DNA of 20,012 nt, from contig JABIZW010000103.1 of assembly GCA_018666295.1 (NCBI GenBank), forward strand, positions 1 through 20,012. The letters run 5' to 3'. The notes beneath the pieces were generated by a model. It was not told the origin of the DNA, did not search any database, and worked only from the letters and a program-made list of their open reading frames with translations. Source of the stretch: Halieaceae bacterium (GTDB lineage: Bacteria; Pseudomonadota; Gammaproteobacteria; Pseudomonadales; Halieaceae). Of the stretch, positions 7,568 through 15,317 are shown one piece after another. The number at the start of each line of letters is the position of its first letter. The stretch's first letter is position 1. Position numbers and translations under genes: made by a program.

Positions 7568-7758
7568 CACTGACCTGCCTTTTGCTGCAATATTGTCTTT
7601 ACACGCGCGATATCACGCTGCGCCTGCTTCAATAAATGACTCTGACCAAGCTGACCCGTTGCCGACGCCATGCGGAGCTTGAACTGCTCTTCACGCAAGT
7701 CGAGTAACTGCTTATTCAGGTCGTCTACCGACTTCTCAACTAATTCACTTGCTTTCAT
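7567..7758 (-). CDS. rpmC: 50S ribosomal protein L29
   Basis: Small two-helix 50S protein at the tunnel exit, next to L23 and contacting SRP and trigger factor. The 63 residues open MKASELVEKSVDDLNKQLLD, and the conserved second-helix segment is FKLRMASATGQLGQSHLLKQ. Its ATG overlaps the rplP stop and its stop overlaps the rpsQ start, both as TGATG, so three genes are chained by translational coupling. Confidence 0.97.
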   Translation of the reverse strand: MKASELVEKSVDDLNKQLLDLREEQFKLRMASATGQLGQSHLLKQAQRDIARVKTILQQKAGQ

Positions 7759-8171
7759 CACATCACCGATCGCTTAACAAATGCCGTCTGAATTGGAAGC
7801 TTCGCTGAGGCAAGTGCAAATGCCTCGCGAGCGAGCTGCTCAGAAACACCCTCTACCTCGTATAAAACGCGGCCAGGCTGCACCTGGGCTACCCAGTATT
7901 CAACGTTACCCTTACCCTTTCCCTGACGAACCTCGAGAGGCTTGCCGGTAATCGGCTTGTCGGGGAAAACCCGAATCCAAATTTTTCCGCCACGCTTGAT
8001 GTGACGCGTCATTGTTCGACGAGCTGCCTCAATCTGACGTGCCGTGATCCGACCTCGACCCGTCGCCTTGAGAGCGTACTCACCAAAACTGACCTTACTG
8101 CCCCGCTCTGCAAGACCGCGATTACGGCCTTTTTGCATTTTGCGGAACTTCGTTCGCTTGGGTTGCAACAT
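7758..8171 (-). CDS. rplP: 50S ribosomal protein L16
   Basis: 50S protein lining the A-site tRNA elbow, essential for late assembly. The 137 residues open MLQPKRTKFRKMQKGRNRGL. The signature region contains KPLEVRQGKGKGNVEYWVAQ; Arg82 aligns with E. coli Arg81, the residue hydroxylated by the oxygenase YcfD. The C terminus ends QTAFVKRSVM. It begins 18 bases after the rpsC stop. Confidence 0.98.
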   Translation of the reverse strand: MLQPKRTKFRKMQKGRNRGLAERGSKVSFGEYALKATGRGRITARQIEAARRTMTRHIKRGGKIWIRVFPDKPITGKPLEVRQGKGKGNVEYWVAQVQPGRVLYEVEGVSEQLAREAFALASAKLPIQTAFVKRSVM

Positions 8172-8189
8172 ACTTCAGTCCTCGCCCAA

Positions 8190-8864
8190 TTAACTGGCGG
8201 TTGCGCGACGTGGCGCTTCCTGGCCGCCATCGGTATCACCGATGATCTCGCCCTTAAAAATCCAAACCTTAACGCCAATCACACCGTAGGTGGTGTGGGC
8301 CTCATAGGTCGCGTAGTCAATGTCGGCACGGAGAGTATGCAGCGGCACTCGGCCTTCGCGGTACCACTCTGATCGGGCAATTTCTGCACCACCCAAACGC
8401 CCGCCCACTTGCACTTTGATTCCTTCTGCACCTTGACGCATTGCGTTCTGTACGACGCGCTTCATGGCCCGTCGAAACATGACGCGACGCTCCAATTGCT
8501 GCGCCACATTTTGTGCTACCAGACGCGCATCCATATCCGGCTTGCGAATCTCTTCAATCGTAATGTGCACCGGAACACCCATGCGCGCCGTCAACTCTTT
8601 GCGCAGCACTTCGACGTCCTCACCCTTCTTACCAATGACAATGCCGGGCCGTGCTGTGTGAATCGTTACCCGCGCTGTTTGCGCAGGACGCTCAATGATC
8701 ACGCGACTGACCGACGCCGCATCCAGACGCTTCAAGATGTACGCACGCACTTCAAGATCGATGATCAGCTGTGACGCATAGTTCTTGCTGTCTGCATACC
8801 AAACCGAGTTGTGGTCTTTGACCACACCTAAGCGGATACCAGTCGGATGTACCTTCTGACCCAT
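8190..8864 (-). CDS. rpsC: 30S ribosomal protein S3
   Basis: 30S head protein forming the mRNA entry site and contributing to mRNA helicase activity with S4 and S5. The 224 residues open MGQKVHPTGIRLGVVKDHNS. A type II KH domain contains the GKKG loop at residues 78-81. The C-terminal domain includes GRLGGAEIARSEWYREGRVP and HTTYGVIGVKVWIFKGEI. The tail is a little shorter than in E. coli (233 residues). It is 11 bases after rplV. Confidence 0.98.
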   Translation of the reverse strand: MGQKVHPTGIRLGVVKDHNSVWYADSKNYASQLIIDLEVRAYILKRLDAASVSRVIIERPAQTARVTIHTARPGIVIGKKGEDVEVLRKELTARMGVPVHITIEEIRKPDMDARLVAQNVAQQLERRVMFRRAMKRVVQNAMRQGAEGIKVQVGGRLGGAEIARSEWYREGRVPLHTLRADIDYATYEAHTTYGVIGVKVWIFKGEIIGDTDGGQEAPRRATAS

Positions 8865-8875
8865 GTGGCTTCTCC

Positions 8876-9214
8876 TTAACTCTCGTTGTCCGCGACGCCT
8901 ACCGTGATGTGGCAGGAACGCTTAAAAATACGGTCGCCGCGACCCTTGGCTCGCGCGCGCATTCGCTTCATGGTCATACCTTCGTCCACGAAGATCGTCG
9001 CAACACGCAACTCATCAACATCAGCACCGTTGTTGTTCTCGGCGTTAGCGATCGCCGAGTTCAAGATCTTACGGATAATCTGTGCCGCTTTCTTAGTACT
9101 AAACTCGAGCACCGTCAGGGCTTCACCCACCGGCTTGCCGCGGACTTGGTCAGCGACCAAACGCACCTTCTGAGCCGAGATGCGTGCGCCGCGCAATTTT
9201 GCTGAGACTTCCAT
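8876..9214 (-). CDS. rplV: 50S ribosomal protein L22
   Basis: 50S protein whose long beta-hairpin lines the peptide exit tunnel. From the second of two adjacent ATGs (9214) it has 112 residues and opens MEVSAKLRGARISAQKVRLV, like the pseudomonad proteins. The tunnel hairpin lies near residues 80-95 (MKRMRARAKGRGDRI) and shows no macrolide-resistance deletion. GGAG is 7 bases before the chosen ATG and 4 before the first one (9217). The tail ends CHITVGVADNES. Confidence 0.97.
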   Translation of the reverse strand: MEVSAKLRGARISAQKVRLVADQVRGKPVGEALTVLEFSTKKAAQIIRKILNSAIANAENNNGADVDELRVATIFVDEGMTMKRMRARAKGRGDRIFKRSCHITVGVADNES

Positions 9215-9232
9215 CATCTTTCTCCGTATGCC

Positions 9233-9508
9233 TTAGCGCTTCGCTTTCTTGTCAACAATGTGGCCCTTGAAAGTTCGCGTTACCGCAAACTCACCAAGCT
9301 TATGACCCACCATGTCTTCGTTGATCACAACGGGGACGTGCTGGCGACCGTTATGTACTGCGATCGTCAGACCCACCATGTCGGGCGAGACCATAGAACG
9401 CCGCGACCATGTTTTGATCGGTCGACGATCGTTTTTCTCAAGCGCCGTCTCCACTTTCTTCATGAGATGAAGATCGATGAAGGGGCCTTTTTTCAATGAA
9501 CGTGGCAT
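9233..9508 (-). CDS. rpsS: 30S ribosomal protein S19
   Basis: 30S head protein that forms a complex with S13 near the A and P sites. The 91 residues open MPRSLKKGPFIDLHLMKKVE. They contain the conserved TWSRRSMVSPDMVGLTIAVH and the C-terminal GHKLGEFAVTRTFKGH. Length and order match the family. It follows rplB by 13 bases. Confidence 0.98.
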   Translation of the reverse strand: MPRSLKKGPFIDLHLMKKVETALEKNDRRPIKTWSRRSMVSPDMVGLTIAVHNGRQHVPVVINEDMVGHKLGEFAVTRTFKGHIVDKKAKR

Positions 9509-9521
9509 CTTCTAACTCCCC

Positions 9522-10349
9522 TTACTTCTTATTTCGACGACGAACAATAAGATCGTCCGTTCGCTTGTTCTTACGTGTTTTATAACCCTTAGTCGGTACG
9601 CCCCACGGTGTAACCGGGTGACGACCTCCTGATGTTCGGCCCTCACCACCACCATGCGGGTGATCGACCGGGTTCATCGCCACACCGCGAACGGTCGGAC
9701 GAACACCGCGCCAGCGCGAAGCGCCCGCTTTACCTAACTTACGAAGGCTGTGCTCACTATTGGACACTTCACCCAACGTCGCTCGACAGTCGACAGAAAT
9801 CTTACGCATCTCACCCGATCGCAGACGGACCGTGGCGTACTGGCCCTCTCGTGCCACCAACTGAACCGATGCACCCGCCGATCGTGCCAGCTGAGCACCC
9901 TTTCCAGGCTTGATCTCAATCGCGTGAATAACCGCGCCCACAGGGATGTTACGAATGGGCAAACAATTTCCAGCTTTAATGGGCGCCGCAGCACCGGAGT
10001 ACAAAACTTCGCCAGCCGACACGCCCTTTGGCGCAATGATGTAGCGACGCTCACCGTCTGCGAATAACAACAACGCAATATGCGCGGTACGGTTAGGGTC
10101 GTATTCGATACGCTCAACCGTCGCAGGAATACCGTCTTTCATGCGCTTGAAGTCGACAATACGATAATGATGCTTGTGGCCACCACCGATGTGGCGCGTT
10201 GTAATGCGGCCCAAATTGTTACGCCCGCCGGTCTTCGTCTTCTTCTCGAGAAGCGGCGCATAAGGACGGCCCTTGTGCAGCTCGTTGTTCACCACTCTTA
10301 CGTGGTGACGACGGCCTGGTGATGTCGGTTTACTTTTTACGACTGCCAT
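9522..10349 (-). CDS. rplB: 50S ribosomal protein L2
   Basis: The most conserved 50S protein, needed for subunit association and close to the peptidyl transferase centre. The 275 residues open MAVVKSKPTSPGRRHHVRVV. The loop around residues 229-242 (DHPHGGGEGRTSGG) contains the histidine corresponding to E. coli His229. TRHIGGGHKHHYRIVDFKR marks the N-terminal OB-fold part, and the tail is lysine rich (KTRKNKRTDDLIVRRRNKK). Normal in every respect; it follows rplW by 12 bases. Confidence 0.99.
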   Translation of the reverse strand: MAVVKSKPTSPGRRHHVRVVNNELHKGRPYAPLLEKKTKTGGRNNLGRITTRHIGGGHKHHYRIVDFKRMKDGIPATVERIEYDPNRTAHIALLLFADGERRYIIAPKGVSAGEVLYSGAAAPIKAGNCLPIRNIPVGAVIHAIEIKPGKGAQLARSAGASVQLVAREGQYATVRLRSGEMRKISVDCRATLGEVSNSEHSLRKLGKAGASRWRGVRPTVRGVAMNPVDHPHGGGEGRTSGGRHPVTPWGVPTKGYKTRKNKRTDDLIVRRRNKK

Positions 10350-10361
10350 GAGCTATACCTC

Positions 10362-10658
10362 TTAATTGATCGTCGCAAAGTCAATCTCTTGACCTTGCGC
10401 CAGACGCACGTAAGCCTTCTTCCACGTTGGCTTAGTGGTCATACCAAAACGGTTACGCTTAGACTTACCCTTCACGCGCAAAGTCTTCACGTCGTCGACA
10501 GCCACTTTAAAAAGCTGCTCGACCGACTGCTTGATCTCTGCTTTTGTAGCGTCAAGAGCAACCTTAAACACGTACTGGTTGTTGGTGTCAGCGACCACTG
10601 CGGCCTTTTCTGACACGTGAGGTCCCATCAAGATCTGGAATACACGCTCCTGATTCAT
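10362..10658 (-). CDS. rplW: 50S ribosomal protein L23
   Basis: Tunnel-exit protein that docks trigger factor and the signal recognition particle. The 98 residues open MNQERVFQILMGPHVSEKAA. The conserved segment FKVALDATKAEIKQSVEQLF is followed by VKTLRVKGKSKR and RPTWKK-like KPTWKKAYV. Its ATG overlaps the rplD stop by four bases (ATGA), so the two are probably coupled. Confidence 0.98.
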   Translation of the reverse strand: MNQERVFQILMGPHVSEKAAVVADTNNQYVFKVALDATKAEIKQSVEQLFKVAVDDVKTLRVKGKSKRNRFGMTTKPTWKKAYVRLAQGQEIDFATIN

Positions 10659-11272
10659 GCGAAAGCCTCCTCAAACTTTTTAACCGCGTCGACAGTGACC
10701 ATCACCTTGTCGTAAGCAATCAAACTCACGGGGTCGACACCCTCAACATCACGAACATCAACTTTGTGTAGGTTGCGCGACGCCAAATACAAATTTTGAT
10801 CGACCTCTGAGGCGACGATCAACACGTTCTCCAGCCCGTAACCCTTAAGCTCTTCAACCAGAAGCTTTGTCTTTGGCTGATCGAGACTCATGCTCTCAAC
10901 GACAATCAGTCGCTCACTGCGCGCAAGCTCTGAAAGAATTGACCGCATCGCAGAGCGATACATCTTCTTGTTTACCTTGTGGCTGTGATCCTGCGGGGTC
11001 GCCGCGAAGGTTACTCCACCGCTGCGCCATATGGGCGAGCGAATGGTGCCCGCACGAGCGCGACCAGTGCCCTTTTGACGCCAGGGCTTTTTACCACCGC
11101 CCGCAACCGCGGAACGATTCTTTTGAGCGCGAGTTCCCTGTCGTGCACCCGCCAAGAAGGCAGTCACAACTTGGTGAATCAACGCTTCGTTGTAATCACG
11201 CGCGAAGGTTGCTTCAGAGACCTCAACAGTGCCGGGCTTTTTCTTGCCAGGCTTAACTACATTTAATTCCAC
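10655..11272 (-). CDS. rplD: 50S ribosomal protein L4
   Basis: 50S protein whose long loop lines the exit tunnel. In E. coli it also represses the S10 operon by both attenuation and translation control. The 205 residues begin at a GTG (11272), which is well supported by AGGAGG six bases upstream. The tunnel loop spans about residues 42-98 and contains QGTRAQKNRSAVAGGGKKPW and RQKGTGRARAGTIRSPIWRSGG-type sequence. The C-terminal region (EELKGYGLENVLIVASEVD) is the globular part. It follows rplC by 11 bases. Confidence 0.98.
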   Translation of the reverse strand: MELNVVKPGKKKPGTVEVSEATFARDYNEALIHQVVTAFLAGARQGTRAQKNRSAVAGGGKKPWRQKGTGRARAGTIRSPIWRSGGVTFAATPQDHSHKVNKKMYRSAMRSILSELARSERLIVVESMSLDQPKTKLLVEELKGYGLENVLIVASEVDQNLYLASRNLHKVDVRDVEGVDPVSLIAYDKVMVTVDAVKKFEEAFA

Positions 11273-11283
11273 AGCAAGCCTCC

Positions 11284-11925
11284 TTAGCTACGCGACTTAG
11301 TCGTTGGTCGAACAATCACGTCACCACCCGGCGCACCTGGAACCGCACCCTTGATGAGAAGCAGATTGCGCTCTACGTCAACACGAACGACTTCAAGTCC
11401 CTGTGTTGTAACGCGCTCAGCACCCATGTGACCCGCCATTTTCTTACCTTTGAACACGCGTCCTGGCGTTTGACATTGGCCCAGTGAACCCGGTGCTCGG
11501 TGCGACAGTGAGTTTCCGTGCGTAGCGTCTTGCATACTGAAGTTCCAGCGCTTAACACCGCCCTGAAATCCCTTACCCTTCGACTGACCCGCAACATCGA
11601 CCTTTTGGCCTTGCTCAAATCGTGCAACTGTCAGTTCCGCGCCCACTTCGAACGCCTCGTCGATGCCATCCAAGCGAAACTCCCAGAGTCCCACACCGGC
11701 TTCGACACCTGCGCGAGCAAAGTGGCCCGCTTCTGGTTTACTGACTTTCGAGGCCTTGCGACTACCCGCTGTGACCTGAATTGCGCGATACCCATCGGTA
11801 TCTTGCTCTTTGATTTGAGTGACTCGGTTTGGAACTACTTCCACTACGGTCACTGGTACTGATACACCGTCTTCGGTAAACACTCGTGTCATACCAGATT
11901 TACGGCCGACTATTCCCACAGTCAT
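11284..11925 (-). CDS. rplC: 50S ribosomal protein L3
   Basis: Early-assembling 50S protein whose finger reaches the peptidyl transferase centre. The 213 residues open MTVGIVGRKSGMTRVFTEDG. The central extension contains KGKGFQGGVKRWNF, SHRAPGSLGQCQTPGRVFKG and KKMAGHMG. Gln152 in GQCQ probably matches the glutamine methylated by PrmB in E. coli. Upstream is an unusually long 106-base gap to rpsJ with two hairpins. Confidence 0.98.
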   Translation of the reverse strand: MTVGIVGRKSGMTRVFTEDGVSVPVTVVEVVPNRVTQIKEQDTDGYRAIQVTAGSRKASKVSKPEAGHFARAGVEAGVGLWEFRLDGIDEAFEVGAELTVARFEQGQKVDVAGQSKGKGFQGGVKRWNFSMQDATHGNSLSHRAPGSLGQCQTPGRVFKGKKMAGHMGAERVTTQGLEVVRVDVERNLLLIKGAVPGAPGGDVIVRPTTKSRS

Positions 11926-11966
11926 GGTTCTAACCTCTCCGTGTACGGGGCTTAACCCTCTATGGC

Positions 11967-11988
11967 CGAGTAAGTTTTTCCCTACTCG
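11967..11988 (-). promoter_or_regulatory. Hairpin with A-rich loop in the rpsJ-rplC gap
   Basis: On the mRNA strand CGAGTA pairs with TACTCG around the ten-base loop GGGAAAAACT, about 40 bases before the rplC start. It is one of two hairpins in a 106-base gap that is only about 30 bases long in E. coli. It could be a feedback site for a ribosomal protein. Only the structure is seen. Confidence 0.35.
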
Positions 11989-11995
11989 TTACACA

Positions 11996-12009
11996 CCCAG
12001 CGAACTGGG
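11996..12009 (-). promoter_or_regulatory. UUCG-loop hairpin just after rpsJ
   Basis: On the mRNA strand CCCAG pairs with CTGGG around the tetraloop TTCG, 22 bases after the rpsJ stop. The next hairpin lies 7 bases further on. No U run follows, so a terminator is unlikely; an mRNA processing or protein-binding element is possible. The closing pair is G-C, not the extra-stable C-G. Confidence 0.35.
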
Positions 12010-12031
12010 CAGGCTTACTTCTAAATTGTCA

Positions 12032-12343
12032 CTATCCCAAGCTGATTTGGACTTCTACGCCCGCAGCCAGGTCTAGCTTCATCAACGCGTCAACGGTTTT
12101 TTCCGTTGGCTCGATAATGTCCATGAGTCGCTTGTGCGTGCGAATCTCGTATTGATCACGCGCATCCTTGTTCACGTGCGGTGAAACAAGAATGGTGAAC
12201 TTTTCCTTTTTCGTTGGAAGCGGGATGGGTCCACGAACCTGCGCACCTGTTCGGCGAGCAGTCTCGACGATTTCCTGTGTGGAAGCGTCGATGAGTTTGT
12301 GATCGAACGCCTTAAGGCGTATTCGAATACGTTGATTCTGCAC
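12032..12343 (-). CDS. rpsJ: 30S ribosomal protein S10 (NusE)
   Basis: 30S head protein that doubles as NusE, linking NusB, NusG and ribosomes in antitermination and transcription-translation coupling. From the GTG at 12343 it has 103 residues, identical in length to E. coli S10. It opens with QNQRIRIRLKAFDHKLID and contains the loop RRTGAQVRGPIPLPTKKEKF and SPHVNKDARDQYEIRTHKR. AGGAGA lies 6 bases before the GTG. The frame stays open upstream, but that would run through the promoter and adds residues the family lacks. It is the first gene of the long ribosomal run. Confidence 0.98.
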   Translation of the reverse strand: MQNQRIRIRLKAFDHKLIDASTQEIVETARRTGAQVRGPIPLPTKKEKFTILVSPHVNKDARDQYEIRTHKRLMDIIEPTEKTVDALMKLDLAAGVEVQISLG

Positions 12344-12385
12344 AAGCAATCTCCTAAAAAGCCGGCACCCGCAAAGGGATCCCGA

Positions 12386-12428
12386 AAAAAAGAGAGCGAA
12401 GTCTAAGTACGTGGGTAACAAGTGTCAA
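12386..12428 (-). promoter_or_regulatory. Sigma70 promoter of the S10-spc-alpha run
   Basis: On the minus strand TTGACA (12428-12423) is followed by a 17-base spacer and TAGACT (12405-12400). That is a perfect -35 and a four-of-six -10. The discriminator TCGCTC is GC-containing, and the probable start lies near 12393 at the edge of a pyrimidine tract (CTCTTTTTTT). The leader to the rpsJ GTG would be only about 50 bases. The -10, discriminator and tract are shared almost exactly with the rpsL promoter. It lies downstream of the iorAB terminator, so it should act independently of that cassette. Confidence 0.85.
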
Positions 12429-12475
12429 CTGCAATTTGCTGTCAGTTATTACCGTTTAGCGAACTTTCTTTTTGC

Positions 12476-12500
12476 AAAAAAAAACGGGCCATCGGCCCGC
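12476..12500 (-). terminator. Intrinsic terminator after the molybdenum hydroxylase genes
   Basis: On the minus strand the stem CGGGCC / GGCCCG around a 3-base loop is followed directly by nine T. It ends 18 bases past the stop of the molybdopterin subunit gene and lies 48 bases before the rpsJ -35 box. It is a textbook rho-independent terminator that isolates the cassette from the ribosomal genes. Confidence 0.9.
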
Positions 12501-12517
12501 TTCTAAAACTCTCACCT

Positions 12518-14782
12518 TTAGGCGAGACGAATTGGCAACCTCCGCACACGTTGACCGGTCGCTGCAAAAACAGCATTACCGATCGCAGGCGCAACAGGAA
12601 TGAGCGGCGGTTCTCCCAAACCACTGGGAAACTCCTGACTGTCGACAAAGGAAATATCCAACTCGGGTACGTCGCGCATTCTCAGCGGCGTGTAACGATC
12701 CAGGTTTTGCTCCGCAACTTCGCCAGCGTTAAAGCGAGCGCCCTCATGCAAAGCAAGGCTCACACCCCACAGCGCCGCACCTTCGGCCTGTGCCATCGCG
12801 CCGTCAGGGTTCACAACCGTACCCACATCAATGGTCTGCCAAAGCTTTTTGAGTGCCACCTCGCCAGACGCCACATCGACCGCGACATGCGCGACGCAGG
12901 CAACCCAGGTCGGCATACCGCGCTCTTGACCATGACCCACAGCCACGCCCAGGCCTTCATTAGCGGGCATTTGACGACCCCATTCGGCGCGACGGGTCAC
13001 GTCTTTTAGGACGGCGGCCAGGCGCTTAGCACCACCCACCGTACTGGCGGTATCACCGGCATTCTTGCCTACCGCGTCGAGCAACTTGAGGCGCAGTGCA
13101 ACCGGATCCTCGCCCTGCTGATCAGCGATTTCGTCGAGAAAACTTTCAACACCCCAGCTCACCCAGCCAGGACCCACAGCGCGCAGCCAACCAGGCAAGA
13201 AGGTCTCTTGGGCTAACGCATTATTCATGGTGCGCACGCGATGCGCAGGAAGGGTGTACCAGTGGTCTGCACCATTCACCGAAAAGCCATCAACTTCGCC
13301 TTTACCGTCAATACCGGGACCGAGGAAGAAAGGCGCCATACTCTTAGTCGGCCAGCCAGCAACGACGGCATGATCGACCCCTGTCAGTGCGCCATCAGAA
13401 TCGAAAAATGCCTCTAAAGTACAAACCGATGGCGATCTCACACAATCAAACCGACTGTCTGATGCGCGATCAAAAATCAGTTTTACCGGCCGCCCGAACG
13501 ATCGAGCGGCAAGTGCTGCTGGAATCATTTGATCACCAAACAACCGCCGGCCATAACCACCACCCAAATAATATTGATGAATGACAATATCCGTCTCAGG
13601 CATCTCAAGCGCCTGCGCTAAAACCGGCAATATCAGCGACTGCCACTGATTACCCGCGTGAATATGGCACCGCCCCTCACTGTCGAACTCCACCAGTGCA
13701 TTTTGCGGCTCCATCGTGAAGTGCAGCGCCGTACTTGTCGTGTACGTGGCACTCAAGGCCACTGACGCCTGCGCCTTCGCAGCCAGCACATCGCCCTCGT
13801 TCACGAACAAGGCTCCCTGCTCCGGATCGGCGGCCAATCGCTCACCCTCCGCGAGAATATCAGCCTCAGTCACCAACGCCGTGGGGCCTGGCACCCATTC
13901 AACACTCACCGCCTGTGCAGCCTTGAGCGCAGCCGGCATGGTTTCTGCCGCCACAACCACACACCCCTGAACTGTTTGAGTAGGGTCATTAATCTGAACG
14001 GCACCAATGTAACCCGCTATCGACTTTGCAGCCGAGTCATCGATCGCCACAACCCGGCTGCCGTAACGTGTCGGCGGAAGCAATGGCATGGCATACGCCA
14101 TTCCCGGCAATTCGGTGTCTAAGCCGTAAACCGCGTCGCCCTGAGACTTCGCTTCGACATCGCGGTTTTGAAGATTCTGACCAATCACGTTCCGCTGTGC
14201 CGCGGTCTTAACAGGCATTGCCGCTAACTCTTCCTCACTGAACACCCGCGAAAAGTCCCCACGGGTCACAATATCAGCGAAACTGACGGTCTGAGCACCC
14301 GAGGTTACGACCCCATTTTCTGCGGTACATGTGTCAGGTGCGACGTCCAAAATCTTGGCGGCGGCGTCAATGAGCAGCGTTCGACCTGCCGCTCCAGCCT
14401 GCGATAACTGGGTAAACGATTGGTGAACCGACCAAGACCCACCGGTCACCATAACGCCCCACTTTGGATCAGTATCGACGTGCTTAAAAGATACCTTAGA
14501 CCAATCAGCACCCAACTCGTCGGCAATAATCTGCGCTAGCGAGGTACCGACGTGCTGTCCCATTTCAGCGCGAACAATATTAATCAGAACCTCGCCAGCG
14601 CCGTTAATTTCAAACCAAATATTCGGTGAAAACACCGTCGAAAGGTCACCCGCGGCCAGCGCGTCACTCGCTTGCTCGGAACTGCAGCCAGACACCAAAG
14701 ACCCCATGCCCATCATCAGCGATGATCCTGCGACACCCGCAATAAAAGAGCGTCTAGAAATACCCTGTCGTTGATTTTTCAT
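12518..14782 (-). CDS. Tat-exported molybdopterin-binding subunit, xanthine dehydrogenase family (IorB type)
   Basis: Large catalytic subunit of a molybdenum hydroxylase, probably periplasmic; the substrate (aldehyde or N-heterocycle) cannot be told. The 754-residue length fits the single-chain IorB-like branch. The N terminus carries a twin-arginine motif S-R-R-S-F-I (residues 9-14), a hydrophobic stretch and a lipobox V-S-G-C with Cys33, so a Tat-exported lipoprotein is likely. The molybdopterin region shows GNQWQ (about 387-391), LGGGYGRR (406-413), LRAVG (533-537) and GLGEPP (721-726), where Glu724 is the likely catalytic glutamate. It starts inside the stop of the iron-sulfur subunit gene (ATGA) and ends before a terminator. 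The family normally uses a cytosine-dinucleotide cofactor; that is family knowledge, not seen. Confidence 0.93.
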   Translation of the reverse strand: MKNQRQGISRRSFIAGVAGSSLMMGMGSLVSGCSSEQASDALAAGDLSTVFSPNIWFEINGAGEVLINIVRAEMGQHVGTSLAQIIADELGADWSKVSFKHVDTDPKWGVMVTGGSWSVHQSFTQLSQAGAAGRTLLIDAAAKILDVAPDTCTAENGVVTSGAQTVSFADIVTRGDFSRVFSEEELAAMPVKTAAQRNVIGQNLQNRDVEAKSQGDAVYGLDTELPGMAYAMPLLPPTRYGSRVVAIDDSAAKSIAGYIGAVQINDPTQTVQGCVVVAAETMPAALKAAQAVSVEWVPGPTALVTEADILAEGERLAADPEQGALFVNEGDVLAAKAQASVALSATYTTSTALHFTMEPQNALVEFDSEGRCHIHAGNQWQSLILPVLAQALEMPETDIVIHQYYLGGGYGRRLFGDQMIPAALAARSFGRPVKLIFDRASDSRFDCVRSPSVCTLEAFFDSDGALTGVDHAVVAGWPTKSMAPFFLGPGIDGKGEVDGFSVNGADHWYTLPAHRVRTMNNALAQETFLPGWLRAVGPGWVSWGVESFLDEIADQQGEDPVALRLKLLDAVGKNAGDTASTVGGAKRLAAVLKDVTRRAEWGRQMPANEGLGVAVGHGQERGMPTWVACVAHVAVDVASGEVALKKLWQTIDVGTVVNPDGAMAQAEGAALWGVSLALHEGARFNAGEVAEQNLDRYTPLRMRDVPELDISFVDSQEFPSGLGEPPLIPVAPAIGNAVFAATGQRVRRLPIRLA

Positions 14783-15240
14783 GACAAAGCCCCTCCGTTC
14801 GCGGCCGTTTTGATCGCCTTTTTAATGCGCGGATACGCCATGCAACGACAGAGATTCCCGTTCATCGATGCCACAATTTCCTCATCAGAGGGTGTTGGAT
14901 TTGATTCCAGTAGCCCAGCCGCCTGCATGATTTGACCCGATTGGCAGTAGCCGCACTGTGGAACTTGGACCTCGGTCCACGCCGTCTTTAAGGCCTCGCC
15001 CACCGGTGTAGCAAGTCCTTCAATAGTCGTCACAGAACGTCCGGCTACAGCACTTACTGGCGTCACACATGACCGCATAGGACGTCCATCAATATGGACC
15101 GTACAGGCGCCACATTGCGCAATGCCGCAACCAAATTTTGTGCCACGCAACTTGAGCTCTTCCCGAAGCACCCACAGCAAGGGCGTGTCAGCCTCACTTG
15201 TGGCGCTTACAACCTCTCCGTTTAATAAAAAATCGACCAT
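14779..15240 (-). CDS. [2Fe-2S] subunit of a molybdenum hydroxylase (IorA type)
   Basis: Small electron-transfer subunit that takes electrons from the molybdenum site of its partner. From the ATG at 15240 it has 153 residues, normal for the family. The plant-ferredoxin cluster is held by Cys38, Cys43, Cys46 and Cys58 (GTKFGCGIAQCGAC...SC). The second, helical cluster is held by Cys96, Cys99, Cys131 and Cys133 (QCGYCQSGQ...NLCRC). All eight ligands are present. It has no signal peptide, so if the partner is exported it may travel with it folded. AGGA lies 6 bases before the ATG. The frame is open to 15345, but that part is the fusA terminator and was excluded. Confidence 0.94.
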   Translation of the reverse strand: MVDFLLNGEVVSATSEADTPLLWVLREELKLRGTKFGCGIAQCGACTVHIDGRPMRSCVTPVSAVAGRSVTTIEGLATPVGEALKTAWTEVQVPQCGYCQSGQIMQAAGLLESNPTPSDEEIVASMNGNLCRCMAYPRIKKAIKTAANGGALS

Positions 15241-15287
15241 GGTGCATCCTCTGTTAGCGCTCGTTATGACGACTACCGATGACCTCT

Positions 15288-15317
15288 TTTGTATCAGAAG
15301 GACGCCCTTTTTGCCAA
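15288..15317 (-). promoter_or_regulatory. Possible promoter of the molybdenum hydroxylase pair
   Basis: TTGGCA (15317-15312), an 18-base spacer and TACAAA (15293-15288) lie on the minus strand, about 48 bases before the [2Fe-2S] gene. The -35 box overlaps the last bases of the U tract of the fusA terminator. The match is five of six and four of six, with a non-ideal spacer. It is plausible because the cassette follows a strong terminator and needs its own start. Confidence 0.35.

Noticed and set aside
12344..12421. Upstream extension of the rpsJ frame to 129 residues
   Set aside because: It would translate through the promoter and leader, adds 26 residues unknown in S10, and ignores the GTG with a well-spaced AGGAGA.
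12422..13009. Plus-strand open frame of 195 codons over the end of the molybdopterin gene
   Set aside because: It reads through a terminator and antisense to a conserved domain.
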